Positions 35,561-46,700 of a DNA stretch of 64,000 nt are shown one piece after another (the first letter of the stretch is position 1; each line of letters begins with the position of its first letter). The DNA lies in the NCBI GenBank assembly GCA_013112585.1, contig JABFGH010000003.1:1-64000 (forward strand), written 5' to 3'. A program made the translations under genes and the position numbers. The notes beneath the pieces are model-generated. The model saw only the letters and a list, made by a program, of their open reading frames with translations, searched no databases and was not told the origin of the DNA. Source of the stretch: Ignavibacteriota bacterium. Its GTDB lineage: Bacteria; Bacteroidota; Ignavibacteria; Ignavibacteriales; Melioribacteraceae.

Positions 35561-35776
35561 ATGATAGACAAAGAATTATTAGATATACTTTGCTGCCCGG
35601 AAAGCAAAGCCGATTTAGTTTTGGACGGTGAGTTTCTTGTTTCGACTGATAAAGCTACCAGGAGAAGATATAGGATTGAGGATAATATTCCGGTTATGCT
35701 GATTGATGATTCAGAGCAATTGGATGAGCAGACATGGAATGAAATTATGCTGAAACATGGGAAAGCTGCAGAATAA
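35561..35776 (+). CDS. Trm112 family protein
   Basis: 71 residues. LLDILCCPESKADLVLDGEF with paired Cys and RRYRIEDNIPVMLIDDSEQL are the standard Trm112/YcaR pattern. The zinc-binding half seems incomplete, as only CC is present, typical of bacterial members. Eukaryotic Trm112 activates methyltransferases; bacterial forms are less studied. It begins with ATG after TTGAGGTTAAG and lies 39 bases from the next gene. Confidence 0.85.
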   Translation: MIDKELLDILCCPESKADLVLDGEFLVSTDKATRRRYRIEDNIPVMLIDDSEQLDEQTWNEIMLKHGKAAE

Positions 35777-35815
35777 TATTTTCGCTCCCCTCATTATTAT
35801 TTCCCTCTAGAAAAA

Positions 35816-37312
35816 ATGATTACAAAAACTAATCCCGATGAGATACAAAGCTACCTTGTGGATGCTGCAAATTTTAAAGGCAATTGCAGCGCTGTATATT
35901 TTCCTGAGACGCATGATGATATAGTTGAAATTGTTAAGGAAGCAAATAACAATAAAACTGAAATTACTGTTGCCGGGAACAGAACGGGATTGACAGGCTC
36001 CGGAATTCCATCAAAAGGCATTGTTATTTCAACGGAAAAATTGAATAGAATACTTGAAATAAATAAAGATAAAAAATATGCAATTGTTCAGCCGGGAGTT
36101 TTGTTGAGCGAATTGCAGGACAAAGTTAGTGAGCATGGATTATTATACGCGCCCGATCCAACGGAAACAAATTGCTTTATAGGCGGAACAGTTGCAACTA
36201 ATGCTTCGGGATCAAAAAGTTTCAAGTATGATGCAACAAGAAATTTTGTAGAAGCATTAAAAATTATTTTACCGGATGGCGAACAGCTTAATTTAGTGAG
36301 GGGCGAAAATTTCGCAGATGGAAATACACTAATTTTGAAAACAGAATCCGCGAAAAAAATAACTATTGAATTGGCTGATTACAAAATGCCCTCAACAAAA
36401 AATGCAGCCGGTTATTTCAGCAAACCGGATATGGATGCAATTGATTTGTTCATCGGTTCCGAAGGTACGCTTGGTATTTTTTCGGAAATTAAAATCAGGC
36501 TGATTGACAAACCTGAGAATATTTTATCAGCAGTGATATTTTTTAATGATGAAAGCAGCGCATTGAATTTTATTGATGATCTGCGGCTCTCATCTTTAAA
36601 CCCTAAAGAAATTAACAACTCTGAAAACATAAATGTACTTGGTTTGGAATATTTTGATAAAAACTCATTGAAATTTTTAGAAAGCGATTATCCTAAAATT
36701 CCGGATGAAGCAGATGCCGCAGTGTGGATTGAGCACGAAACAAACAAAGAGAGTGAAGAAAGGATTTTTAACAGTATTGCCGAATCAATAAACAAACATA
36801 ACGGCAATAATGAGAAATCATGGTTCGCATTAAATTTAAAAGACCGTAAAGGTTTTCAAGATTTTAGGCATGCGGTATCATGGAAAGTATCTGAATATAT
36901 TACAAAACAAAATGTTCAAAAAGTCGGCACCGATTCGGCTGTTCCGGTAAAACATTTTAGAATATTTTATGATTACATTAAAGGGCTTGCAATCAATAGT
37001 AAAATTGCTTATTTGGTTTACGGACATTTTGGCGATTGTCATGTTCATTTAAATTTGCTTCCTAAAAATAACGATGAATATAAAATTGCAAGAGATGTTT
37101 ACAGACTCATCTGCCAAAAAGCAATCGATCTTAATGGAACAATTTCAGCAGAGCATGGTATTGGTAAATTGAAGCATGAATATTTAGAAATGATGTATGG
37201 TAGAAGCGCAATTAAGCAGATGGCAAAAATTAAAAAAGAGCTTGATCCGAATTTTATTCTATGCATTGGGAATATTTTTAGCAGTAAATATTTAATCGAT
37301 CAAAAATTATAA
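35816..37312 (+). CDS. FAD-binding oxidase, GlcD/D-lactate dehydrogenase type
   Basis: 498 residues. FAD_binding_4 domain in the first 220 (ITVAGNRTGLTGSGIPSKG, QPGVLLSELQDKVSEHGLLY, GGTVATNASGSKSFKYDATR) and an FAD-oxidase C-terminal domain (VYGHFGDCHVHLNLLP, GTISAEHGIGKLKHEYLE with conserved His, IKKELDPNFILCIGN). These flavoproteins oxidise D-2-hydroxyacids such as D-lactate or glycolate; the exact substrate is not readable. It starts with ATG right after CTAGAAAA and leads into the TPR gene 14 bases downstream. Confidence 0.9.
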   Translation: MITKTNPDEIQSYLVDAANFKGNCSAVYFPETHDDIVEIVKEANNNKTEITVAGNRTGLTGSGIPSKGIVISTEKLNRILEINKDKKYAIVQPGVLLSELQDKVSEHGLLYAPDPTETNCFIGGTVATNASGSKSFKYDATRNFVEALKIILPDGEQLNLVRGENFADGNTLILKTESAKKITIELADYKMPSTKNAAGYFSKPDMDAIDLFIGSEGTLGIFSEIKIRLIDKPENILSAVIFFNDESSALNFIDDLRLSSLNPKEINNSENINVLGLEYFDKNSLKFLESDYPKIPDEADAAVWIEHETNKESEERIFNSIAESINKHNGNNEKSWFALNLKDRKGFQDFRHAVSWKVSEYITKQNVQKVGTDSAVPVKHFRIFYDYIKGLAINSKIAYLVYGHFGDCHVHLNLLPKNNDEYKIARDVYRLICQKAIDLNGTISAEHGIGKLKHEYLEMMYGRSAIKQMAKIKKELDPNFILCIGNIFSSKYLIDQKL

Positions 37313-37326
37313 TTGAAGTTTTACAA

Positions 37327-39186
37327 ATGAAAAATATTGTACTTATACTAATCGGGTTATTTTTGATGCAGATAAGTTCTTTTGCTCAGGTAAATAATCT
37401 AAATAACAAGTTCCGGTTAGCGCAGAGCTATGAACAAAGCGGAAATACTGAGAAGGCAATTGAGATTTATCATGAATTAATTGAAGCACAGCCCTGGAAT
37501 AATCTTTTTCTACAATCACTTAATAAATTGTATTTAAGTCAAAAGGATTATGAGTCCTCAATAAATTTGCTGAGTGAAAAAATTAAACAAGCGCCTTTGG
37601 ATCTAAACTCCTACGGATTATTAGGCAGTACTTACTATGTAATGGGTGATAATGAAAAAGCATTTTCAATTTGGGAGGATGCACTTGCTGCAGTTAAGCA
37701 TAGTATTGCCGGGTATAAAATGATTGCAAATTATGCCATTCAGAACAGAGCTTTTGATAAAGCTGTGGAATATTTGAATCGCGGTAAAAAGGAAACAAAC
37801 GACCCCAAAATATTTTCATTCGATTTAGCAAACATTTATGCACTTACTATGAATTACGACAAAGCGATTGATGAGTATTGCCAATTGTTGATTACTTCAC
37901 CCCATCAGCTGGATAACATAAAAAGAAGAATCACAAGGCTGCTCAACACAAAGGAATTTCAAAATCAATCTATTGATGTTGTAAAAAAATATGCTGAAAA
38001 TGAGGGCGGAATATTATTTCTCGATTTGCTCTCATCAATTTATATTCAAACAAAAAACTTTGCTGAAGCTTTTGAAACCATAAAGGAACTTGACGACAAA
38101 AAAAGTGATAACGGAACAACACTTTATTCATTCGCCAATAATGCGTTTAAGGAGAAAGAATTTGCGATAGCCTCAGATGCTTACAATCTGATTCTCACTA
38201 ATTATCCTAATTCCCTGTTAGTTCCCCGTGTGAAAATTGGTTATGCCGAAACATTAAAAGCATCCTTGGATCAAAAGTATTTAAGTAAAGGAGATGATTG
38301 GAAACCGTATAAGTTAACCGATACAACCGGAGCTTTTAAATACAGGGCAATCATAAATGCTTATGATGAAATAATTGCGGCTTATCCAAATACGGAAACG
38401 GCATCCGCTGCCAAGTACGCAATTGCACTAATTTATAAAAACATTTTTAATGATTTTGAAAACGCTGAAAACATTTTCAGAGAATTAGCAAATGGATCGA
38501 TTATTTCAAAAGTTCATCCCTTGTCAAATGAACAGCTCGGTTTAATATCAATTAGAAAAAATAGATTGGCTGATGCAGAAAATTATTTTGAAGCAATTAT
38601 TAAAAATGAACGGGCAGATAACAACATTAAAATCAGAACGCAATTTCAATTGGCTAAAATTGAATTTTGGCAGAATAAATTTGAAAGCTCAATTAACATT
38701 TTGAATAAACTGACAGAGGATCTATCGAATGATTTTGCCAATGATGCAATTGAACTTTCATTAATGCTCGGAACACTTAAAACCGATTCATTAAATTTAA
38801 GTATTTTTGCAAAGGCTGATTTACTGCTTGTACAGCAAAAGTTTGCACAAGCCATAGAGCAATTTAATTTACTTGCAGAAAACCCGAATTTAATTTTACT
38901 TAACGATCTTGCAAAGTATAGAAAAGCTCAAATTCACATAGCGATGAACAATTTACCGCTTGCATTAGAAAATTTGGAAAAAATTGCTTATAGTGACTTA
39001 AAATCGCCTTATTCTGATAAGGCACTATATTTGCAAGGTAATACATTTTTATATGGAGTTAAAAATATTGATAAAGCAAAGGAAGCATTTGAGAATCTGC
39101 TTGAATTATTCCCAAACTCCTTATATTTTGATAAGTCAAGACAAATTATTAATGGCATAATAACCAAAGAGAACAGAAATATATGA
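37327..39186 (+). CDS. Exported tetratricopeptide repeat protein
   Basis: 619 residues. Signal peptide [20 protein letters not shown]. The rest is TPR or TPR-like helical pairs almost end to end: [60 protein letters not shown], then [20 protein letters not shown] and [20 protein letters not shown]. It resembles periplasmic or outer-membrane assembly scaffolds. It overlaps the start of clpX by four bases. Confidence 0.85.
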   Translation: MKNIVLILIGLFLMQISSFAQVNNLNNKFRLAQSYEQSGNTEKAIEIYHELIEAQPWNNLFLQSLNKLYLSQKDYESSINLLSEKIKQAPLDLNSYGLLGSTYYVMGDNEKAFSIWEDALAAVKHSIAGYKMIANYAIQNRAFDKAVEYLNRGKKETNDPKIFSFDLANIYALTMNYDKAIDEYCQLLITSPHQLDNIKRRITRLLNTKEFQNQSIDVVKKYAENEGGILFLDLLSSIYIQTKNFAEAFETIKELDDKKSDNGTTLYSFANNAFKEKEFAIASDAYNLILTNYPNSLLVPRVKIGYAETLKASLDQKYLSKGDDWKPYKLTDTTGAFKYRAIINAYDEIIAAYPNTETASAAKYAIALIYKNIFNDFENAENIFRELANGSIISKVHPLSNEQLGLISIRKNRLADAENYFEAIIKNERADNNIKIRTQFQLAKIEFWQNKFESSINILNKLTEDLSNDFANDAIELSLMLGTLKTDSLNLSIFAKADLLLVQQKFAQAIEQFNLLAENPNLILLNDLAKYRKAQIHIAMNNLPLALENLEKIAYSDLKSPYSDKALYLQGNTFLYGVKNIDKAKEAFENLLELFPNSLYFDKSRQIINGIITKENRNI

Positions 39187-40433
39187 ATGAAACAACAGAT
39201 CAAAAAGCCGTAAAGTGCTCATTCTGCGGCAGAGAAGCGAACGAAGTTAACAGCATGGTTGCTGGTCCCGATGTTTATATTTGTGATATCTGCATAAAAA
39301 CTAGTGTGGATATTTTAAAAAACAACTTAGCTGCTTACAATACAAAGTCAAATCAGCAAACAACATTAACACCGGATATGATTAAAAAAAGTCTTGACGA
39401 ATATGTAATTGGACAAGATAGAGCAAAGAAAGTTTTATCCGTTGCTGTGTATAACCATTATAAAAGAATTAATTCCAACACTTCATTTTTTGAACTTGAT
39501 GATGTAGAAATTGAAAAAAGTAATATTCTGATGATCGGCTCTACCGGTGTTGGAAAAACATTAATTGCACAAACATTAGCAAAAATTTTAGATGTACCTT
39601 TTGCTATTGCCGACGCTACTACATTAACAGAAGCCGGTTATGTTGGTGATGATGTAGAAACTATTTTAGTACGGCTGCTACAATCTGCCGATTATAATCT
39701 TGAGAAAGCACAGAAAGGGATTATCTACATTGATGAGCTTGACAAAGTTGCCCGCAAAAGTGAAAGTGTATCAATAACCAGAGATGTTTCCGGCGAAGGT
39801 GTTCAGCAGGCATTGTTAAAAATATTAGAAGGCACTGTTGCAGGTGTTCCCCCAAAAGGCGGCAGAAAGCATCCTGAGCAAAGTTTAATTAATATCAACA
39901 CAAAAAATATTTTGTTTATTTGCGGCGGAGCTTTCGATGGCATCGATCCGATTATTGCCTCAAGAATTAATACAAATACAATGGGCTTTGATACTGAAGT
40001 AGATAAAAAAATTATTGAGAAGGATGATCTCGTTCAATTAGTTCAGCCTGAAGATTTAATTTCATACGGTCTTATACCGGAACTTGTAGGAAGACTTCCC
40101 GTTGCAGCACCTTTACACTCACTTAACGAAGAAGCTCTGAAGAACATTCTCACCAAACCTAAAAATGCAATACTGAAACAATACAAAAAATTATTTATGA
40201 TGGAAGGTATTGATTTAGAATTTGAAGAAGGTGCACTTGACATAATAGTAAAGACCGCTATTGAAAGAAAAACCGGTGCTCGTGCATTAAGATCAATTGT
40301 TGAAAATACCCTTTTGGATATTATGTATGAAATTCCAAACCTTGAAGACATTGACAAATGTTTAATTACTAAAGACACAATAGAAAAAGGTGAACCGCCG
40401 GTTTATATTGAAGCTGATAGAAAATCAGCATAG
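39183..40433 (+). CDS. clpX: ATP-dependent Clp protease ATP-binding subunit ClpX
   Basis: 416 residues. N-terminal zinc domain with Cys pairs in KCSFCGREA and YICDICI. AAA+ core: Walker [17 protein letters not shown], Walker [16 protein letters not shown], sensor/pore region [20 protein letters not shown], and [16 protein letters not shown] at the C-terminal small domain. It unfolds tagged substrates and hands them to ClpP; no clpP gene is visible here. It overlaps the end of the TPR gene (ATGA), so is translated as part of the 35561-40433 operon, and is closed by a clean terminator. Confidence 0.97.
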   Translation: MNETTDQKAVKCSFCGREANEVNSMVAGPDVYICDICIKTSVDILKNNLAAYNTKSNQQTTLTPDMIKKSLDEYVIGQDRAKKVLSVAVYNHYKRINSNTSFFELDDVEIEKSNILMIGSTGVGKTLIAQTLAKILDVPFAIADATTLTEAGYVGDDVETILVRLLQSADYNLEKAQKGIIYIDELDKVARKSESVSITRDVSGEGVQQALLKILEGTVAGVPPKGGRKHPEQSLININTKNILFICGGAFDGIDPIIASRINTNTMGFDTEVDKKIIEKDDLVQLVQPEDLISYGLIPELVGRLPVAAPLHSLNEEALKNILTKPKNAILKQYKKLFMMEGIDLEFEEGALDIIVKTAIERKTGARALRSIVENTLLDIMYEIPNLEDIDKCLITKDTIEKGEPPVYIEADRKSA

Positions 40434-40454
40434 AATATTTAAATAGATTATTTT

Positions 40455-40480
40455 GAACCCGGTTTATGCCGGGTTTTTTT
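40455..40480 (+). terminator. Rho-independent terminator after clpX
   Basis: AACCCGG at 40456-40462 pairs with CCGGGTT at 40469-40475 around a six-base loop, followed by TTTTT. It is 22 bases past the clpX stop and closes the Trm112-oxidase-TPR-clpX operon. Confidence 0.9.
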
Positions 40481-40559
40481 ATGCATCATTTGGGTGTTTT
40501 ATTTTAATCATTTTATCATTTATATTTATTCAATTATTGTAATCAAAAATTTATCTATT

Positions 40560-41216
40560 ATGAAAAAAATTCAATTTAAAAATAGCAGTCAAACAGAAAC
40601 GGTTGGAAAAATAGTTTGTGTAGGCAGAAACTACGCCGAACATGCAGAGGAGTTAGGAAACGAAATTCCCGAATTCCCTTTAATTTTTCTTAAGCCTGCA
40701 TCATCATTAATTTTTAATGGCGATAATATTATCCATCCGAGCTATTCAGATGAAATGCATAATGAAGTTGAACTCGTGCTACTTATCGGCAGCGATATAA
40801 AAAACGCCGATGATGAAAGTGCTGAAAATGCAATAGCAGCTTATACTGTTGGGTTGGATATGACCTTACGCGATATACAGAGTAAATCTAAAAGTAAAGG
40901 ACACCCCTGGACACTGGCAAAATGTTTTGATACTTCGGCGGTTGTTTCAGACTTTAAACTTAAAAGTGAGTATAAGTTAACCGGTGATGAAAAAATAAAA
41001 CTAAGTGTAAATGGAATTCAAAAACAGCATGCTTCACTTTTCCAAATGATTTTTTCACCGGCGGAATTAGTAAAATATATATCGGCAAGAATGACACTGG
41101 AGAAAGGTGATTTGATTTTTACCGGTACTCCGGCGGGTGTAGGCAAAGTAAACCGCGGCGATATTTTAACTGCGGAAATTGAAAATATTGCAAGTTTAGA
41201 AAATAAAATTATTTGA
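40560..41216 (+). CDS. Fumarylacetoacetate hydrolase family protein
   Basis: 218 residues from the ATG at 40560 (the longer frame upstream reads as AT-rich noise). Family motifs: KIVCVGRNYAEHAEELGNE, FPLIFLKPASSL, MHNEVELVLLIG with the metal Glu residues, AAYTVGLDMTLRDIQSK, and DLIFTGTPAGVGKVNRGDIL. It binds Mg/Mn and cleaves or decarboxylates acylpyruvate or oxaloacetate-type compounds. The rhodanese lipoprotein gene starts 17 bases later. Confidence 0.9.
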   Translation: MKKIQFKNSSQTETVGKIVCVGRNYAEHAEELGNEIPEFPLIFLKPASSLIFNGDNIIHPSYSDEMHNEVELVLLIGSDIKNADDESAENAIAAYTVGLDMTLRDIQSKSKSKGHPWTLAKCFDTSAVVSDFKLKSEYKLTGDEKIKLSVNGIQKQHASLFQMIFSPAELVKYISARMTLEKGDLIFTGTPAGVGKVNRGDILTAEIENIASLENKII

Positions 41217-41232
41217 ATTAACCGGAGAATAA

Positions 41233-41610
41233 ATGAAACTGATTTATTGGATGACGATATTATTACTGCTGATTTTTAATAGCTGTAACGCACAAGATAA
41301 AGATAAAGTAATAACCATCGATGAATTGACAGCGGCAATGGAAAAAGATTCATCAACAATAATTCTTGATGTAAGAACTGCGCCCGAACTAAGCGGTCCC
41401 TTAGGGCATATTGATGGAGTTATCCATATACCGCTGCAGGAACTAGATAAAAGAGTGGATGAACTTGATGAATTTAAGAACAAGCAAATTAATGTTATCT
41501 GCCGTACCGGCAGGCGCTCAGGCATTGCCGCTTCAATACTTAATGAAAAAGGCTTTAAGGCAAAAAATGTTCTTGGCGGAATGAAAGAGTATAGGGAAAA
41601 GGGCAACTAA
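41233..41610 (+). CDS. Rhodanese-domain lipoprotein
   Basis: 125 residues. Signal with lipobox: IYWMTILLLLIFNSC, so Cys19 is the probable lipid anchor. The rhodanese domain has ILDVRTAPELSGPLGHIDGV and the active-site loop VICRTGRRSG with the catalytic Cys. It may carry persulfide sulfur in the periplasm. The leader ACCGGAGAATAA includes a good ribosome site. It is likely co-transcribed with the FAH-family gene. Confidence 0.88.
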   Translation: MKLIYWMTILLLLIFNSCNAQDKDKVITIDELTAAMEKDSSTIILDVRTAPELSGPLGHIDGVIHIPLQELDKRVDELDEFKNKQINVICRTGRRSGIAASILNEKGFKAKNVLGGMKEYREKGN

Positions 41611-41684
41611 TTTTGTTCAGATTTTAATTGACTTAATCACTCATCTTAAAATCGAAATATCATTCCATATTAAAGGGGAGTAAA

Positions 41685-42353
41685 ATGGAAGAAGCAAAGC
41701 ATATACCATATAAGGACTTTAAGGAAATACCTGTTGATAAAATGATTTATAACTCGAAAGAGTTTTTAGAAAATGTTTCCCGAAGAAGAAGCATACGCAA
41801 TTTTTCTGCCAGGCAGGTGCCGCTTGAAATAATAAACAATTGCATTTTGGCAGCCGGCAGTGCACCAAGCGGAGCCAATATGCAGCCTTGGCATTTTGCA
41901 GTTGTAAGTAATTCCAAAACAAAAACAAGAATACGTGCCGCCGCTGAAGAAGAAGAAAGAGAGTTTTATTCCTCACGCGCACCACAGGAGTGGCTGGATG
42001 CGTTAAAACCAATAGGGACGGATGCTGATAAACCATTTTTAGTAACGGCGCCATACTTAATTGTAATTTTTGAAAAGAGATTTGAAAACCTGCCGGACGG
42101 TACAAAAGTTAAGCAGTACTATACCAAGGAATCGGTAGGCATTGCAACGGGAATACTTATCACCGCACTGCATTTATCCGGACTTGCAACATTAACGCAT
42201 ACTCCAAGCCCGATGAATTTTTTAAATGCTATTTTAGAACGCCCGGCAAATGAAAAACCGTACTTAGTATTAGTTGCCGGTTACCCTGCTGATGAAGCAA
42301 CTGTACCCAATATTAAAAGAAAATCTCTTTCAGAAATTGCATCATTTATTTAA
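41685..42353 (+). CDS. Nitroreductase-fold flavoprotein, iodotyrosine deiodinase-like
   Basis: 222 residues, the length of bacterial iodotyrosine deiodinases. FMN-site motifs: [33 protein letters not shown], and [18 protein letters not shown] near the C-terminus. The lid carries Glu-x3-Tyr in EREFY and a Lys 21 residues after that Tyr (TDADKPFL), the same spacing as the Glu-Tyr-Lys triad of IYD that binds the halotyrosine zwitterion. Most nitroreductases lack this triad. The known reaction is reductive deiodination or dehalogenation of tyrosine. The match is from spacing by eye, so treat as likely. A purine-rich AAAGGGGAG precedes the ATG. Confidence 0.85.
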   Translation: MEEAKHIPYKDFKEIPVDKMIYNSKEFLENVSRRRSIRNFSARQVPLEIINNCILAAGSAPSGANMQPWHFAVVSNSKTKTRIRAAAEEEEREFYSSRAPQEWLDALKPIGTDADKPFLVTAPYLIVIFEKRFENLPDGTKVKQYYTKESVGIATGILITALHLSGLATLTHTPSPMNFLNAILERPANEKPYLVLVAGYPADEATVPNIKRKSLSEIASFI

Positions 42354-42464
42354 GCAGCAAAACATTTTGATTTTGTTCAAGCCATGTGATTGCTGTATCT
42401 TAAAAATTCAAATTGGATATTTCTTCATACAAAATTAGTCTTTCCAAATAAGATGAGAATTAGG

Positions 42465-43451
42465 ATGACAAAACTACTCTCAAAAAATGATGTTAAAAAA
42501 GTTTTAAGTATAAAAGATACAATTGAAATTCTCGAAGAGGCTTTCAGTGAATTATCCAACGCAAATACAGAAATGCCCGTGCGAACTCAAATTGCAGTGA
42601 GTGACAATAATGGACTTGCATTGTTTATGCCTGCTTACTTAAAATCTATGCGGGCATTGGGAATTAAAGTAGTAACCACCTACAAAGAAAATCCCTCTAA
42701 ATACAACCTGCCGAATATAATTGGTACAATTACCCTGCTGGATGAAAAAACGGGAGTACCACTTTCAATTATGGATGGCGGTTATTTAACTGCAATGAGA
42801 ACAGGGGGAGCCGCAGGACTTGCCTCAAAATACTTAGCCCGTAAAGATGCGAAAGTACATACACTTTTTGGTTCCGGCGGCATGGCATTTACACACGCAC
42901 TGGCGGTTGATTCAGTGCGGTCATTGGAAAAACTAATTATTTTTTCCTTAGACCCGATTGAAAAGCGGGAAGCATTTAAAGATCAATTAAATGAAAAAAT
43001 AAGCTGCGAAATTATTTTAGCCGATAACGCCGAGGATGCAGTTAGAGAAGCTGATATTGTAACATTAATTACTACCGCCAAAAATCCAATTATTAGTGGT
43101 GACTGGCTGCAGCCGGGAACTCACGTAAACGGTAACGGCTCTCATACCCCTTCTATGCGCGAGATTGACACGCTGACGATTCAAAATGCAAAGGTCGTTT
43201 GTGATTTGATTGAAGCATGTAAACCGGAAGCAGGCGATTTTATTATTCCTGTTGAACAGGGTGAGTGGAAATGGGAAGATGCTCATGGTTCTCTTGGAGA
43301 TGTTATCACCGGAAAAATTTCCGGAAGAGAAAATGATGATGAAATTACACTGTTTAAAGGTGTAGGTTTGGCAATTCAGGATATTTCCACAGCACTTGCT
43401 GTTTATAAAAAGGCTAATGAAATGAGTGTTGGGAGTGAGTTTAAATTTTAA
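42465..43451 (+). CDS. Ornithine cyclodeaminase/mu-crystallin family protein
   Basis: 328 residues from the ATG at 42465 (another ATG 12 bases upstream is possible). Family motifs: the N-terminal LLSKNDVKKVLSIKDTIE, PVRTQI, IKVVTTYKENPSKYNLPNI, GTITLLDEKTGVPLSIMDGG, TAMRTGGAAGLASKYLARKD, GSGGMAFTHALAVDSVRSLE for NAD binding, ADIVTLITTAKNPI, and HVNGNGSHTPSMREID. It probably acts on amino acids or imines with NAD(P)H. It lies in a run of forward metabolic genes. Confidence 0.88.
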   Translation: MTKLLSKNDVKKVLSIKDTIEILEEAFSELSNANTEMPVRTQIAVSDNNGLALFMPAYLKSMRALGIKVVTTYKENPSKYNLPNIIGTITLLDEKTGVPLSIMDGGYLTAMRTGGAAGLASKYLARKDAKVHTLFGSGGMAFTHALAVDSVRSLEKLIIFSLDPIEKREAFKDQLNEKISCEIILADNAEDAVREADIVTLITTAKNPIISGDWLQPGTHVNGNGSHTPSMREIDTLTIQNAKVVCDLIEACKPEAGDFIIPVEQGEWKWEDAHGSLGDVITGKISGRENDDEITLFKGVGLAIQDISTALAVYKKANEMSVGSEFKF

Positions 43452-43788
43452 TAGAATTATTTGTGATTCTCCGCGGGAGTTCTATAGAGAATAATTATTC
43501 GGCAAAAATTCTTTGGTTATTTATTGTAATCTGGGCGCAGCGTTATTGTTCGTTTTTTAACTGATAATCTTTCTGAAGTATATCTTCAGCTGTCAATAAA
43601 ATCAATGAACTTAATATCGAGGAGAGTTCATTGGAGTTATCTGCGATGGGCAGGCAATGCCGCAACTCCTATATGAACTCTCCTACCGAACTTTTTATCT
43701 GCAACCTTTCTAATAAACCTCGTCTTTTTCTCATTTGTCACCTCAGTTGCTTCGTGAAATCTAACTGCTTCCGTGGCGACATTTGTCG
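43452..43788. other. Intergenic region with strong hairpins
   Basis: 337 bases, no gene. Besides the large hairpin at 43620-43684 it has a perfect short stem at 43573-43589 (CTGAAG, TATAT, CTTCAG). I see no recognisable RNA family or promoter. Confidence 0.5.
43620..43684. ncRNA. Nested long hairpin, possible structured RNA or repeat end
   Basis: AGGAGAGTTCA at 43620-43630 pairs perfectly with TGAACTCTCCT at 43674-43684. Inside it, GGAGTT pairs with AACTCC, and the apex GCGATGGGCAGGCAATGCCGC can fold again. No T tract follows, so it is not a simple terminator. Whether it is transcribed is unknown; a REP-like element or transposon end is equally possible. Confidence 0.4.
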
Positions 43789-46700
43789 TTATTTGATTAG
43801 CAGCATCTTCTGAACACTGTTAAACTTTCTATTTGATTTAGTGGAGGCTGCATTAATTTTTAGAAAATAAACTCCCGAGGCTAAATTGCCTGCATCCCAA
43901 TTTTTATCATAATAACCTGCTTCCTTAACTTGATCTGAAAGCACCGCAACTGTTTCGCCCAGGGCGTTGTAAATTAGTATTTTTACATTGCTTTGTTCGG
44001 GAATGGCATATCTTATTTTTGTCGATGGATTAAAAGGATTTGGATAATTACCCAATAGTTCAAAGTTTGTTGGTATGCCGCTTAATAGTATGTCTTCCAC
44101 AGATGTAAGAGAATTAACAGTAAGATTAACTACTAGAGAATTTATACTACCGGCAGTATTTGAGACTGTCACAGAATACATACCCTCATCACCTAACTGA
44201 GCATTTTCAAATCTTAGTGTGTCGTTAACTTCACCAGGGAGAATTGCTCCGTTTCTTTTCCATTGATAATTTGGTGTTGGCGTGCCAACAGCCGAGACAA
44301 AAAGTACTGCTGTCTCACCTTGTTCAATTGTTACATTTTTTGGTTGAGTTGTTATTGTAGGCAGAGTACTTTGTGCATTAACATTTATTTCAGCGAATGT
44401 AGTTATGCTGTTTTCAAAACCAAATTTAAATGCTTTTGCTCTTAACACATAATTACCGGAATTGAATAGGATTGGCTGCTGATACAAAAACGAGGAATCA
44501 CCCGGTTCTGTGCCATCAAGAGTATAATAGATTTTTGCATTATCAGTCAATGATGACATTGTTACTGTAACAGTATCAATAAAACTTCCGGAGTCAGGTG
44601 TTATTGTTGGCGCACCGCAAGCAAAAATATATTCAGCGGTAACAATTTCACTATCAGAGAAAAATGTTCGGCGTCCTCTTGTTTTATATGTTGTTGATTT
44701 AAAAGTACTAATTGGGTTGCTATAAGTAGCGGATGGTGATGTTATTGGTAAGAATGTATCCGGTTCAGTACCATCCTTAGTATAAATTATGCCCGCGAAT
44801 TGTGTTCCGGATGTTATTGCTACTTGAACTGTATTATTATAAACACCGGGAGGTGGATTAAAAGTTGGGTTTTCTACTACTCCTAGCGGTGCAACAACAG
44901 ACAATTGACCGGTTTGCACAATCTCACTGGCAGCCATACCGGATTTAAATGCCCGCACTTTTAAAAACATATTCGATCCAGGTGCCCCGATATTTACCGG
45001 TCCGGTATAAGTAATAGATCCACCGCCAGTCTCGGTTGGATCTGCAGGTAGTTGACCAAACCCAACAGTGTAACGAATAACAGCATCTTCCGTAGCGCAA
45101 GTAATATCTAAAGGAATTGGGACAGTGAAAGTTTGAGTCGTCCTTGGCCAAACTACAGGGGTTGCAACAGTAACAAGATTTGGAGTATATACAATGAATT
45201 CTGCAGTTGTTGATTGACTTGGATTATAACCATCTAAATATATTTTTGCTTTAATGGTGTGCTCACCTACTCCAAGAGTAATAGGGTCAGTGTAAATAGC
45301 AGAGTAGGATGTTGGCTCAGCACCGTTTGTTGTATATCTAATTACTGCACCCAAAACCGTTGAACCAATGTAAACTGTAACCGACTCAGTAAATGAACCT
45401 CCATTTGGGAATAGAACCGGCGAAGGAAGAGTTATTGCAATGTTAAATGTAGCGTCCGCGGTGGTAGATGAATTTTGACCCAAAAATGCTTTTGCTTTTA
45501 TTCGTGTGGTTGAACTGACGGTAAAAGGGTTCGTGTATAGAGTAGAAGAAGTTGTAGGTTCTGATTCATCCGTAGTATAGTAGATTTGTGCCCCCTGTGT
45601 TTCTGTAAATATAGTAACGGATATAGGTTCTGAAAATATCCCACCCTGCGCAGGGTAAAACTGCGGAGTAGAAACTTGTGTTAATATATTATAGTTGGCA
45701 GAAACAGTTTGGCTAGGAGAATAATCAGCTCTAAATGCTTTTGCCTTAACTATTGAAGACTGAATTACATTAAAAGGACCGCCGTATGCAAATGATGCTT
45801 GTGTTGGTTCACTTCCATCCGTGGTGTATCGAATAACCGCAAAATCAGTAGCACAGCTAATTGAAACACTAACTGTACTGTTATATGTGCCGCTGTTCGG
45901 TGTTATCACCGGATTAGTCACAGTGGGGTTTGCCTGCTGTAGAACATAATTTGCTGTTACTACATTACTTGGTGTATGGTTTTGCCGGAATGCTCTTGCT
46001 TTAATTGTGTTGGAATATCTTTGAAATATATAGTCTGTACCGGGAATAAACTCGAATGAATAAGGGGTTGGCTCAGTTCCGTCTAGAGTATAATAAATCC
46101 TAGTATTACTGCTGTTGGAACCGCTGCCATATGCAAGTCGGACTTCCAAAGGTGAAGGATAAGTGCCGCTTGGCGGATTAAAAATTGGTGATGAAGTAAT
46201 ACTTGTATTTACTGTTGAGTATAAGGATCTAATACCGTCAATATCGTCTTGACGCAAATCCGAAACAGGACCGCCATAGAACGGATACATTACGGCATTT
46301 ATATCATCGGAATGATTCAAACCTAATCCATGTCCAGCTTCATGGAGAGCAATTGTATAAACATCTTTTCCTGTTCCAATCTGCCAAAATTCATCCTCGT
46401 CAAAATGTAAGTCACCTGCACGAGGCTCACTTACAAGATCGCCGGGGTAAAAACAATGTGCAAGAACTCCACTTGGACCATCAAATGGAAATGGGTCACC
46501 ATGTGAATTTGCACCCCACGAAATATCTAGAGCTTTTGTTTGTCCTGCTGTCGATGTGCTAGTCCAGGTGATTGCGGCATACTGACTCCACGTTTCAAGA
46601 GCGGCAACAACTTCAGCATTTTCCCCGCTCACATCCGGTGTTCCATTTTCGAAATGATATTTTAGCGCAGCACTGCCTAAACCCGGTCCATCCCATCCTT

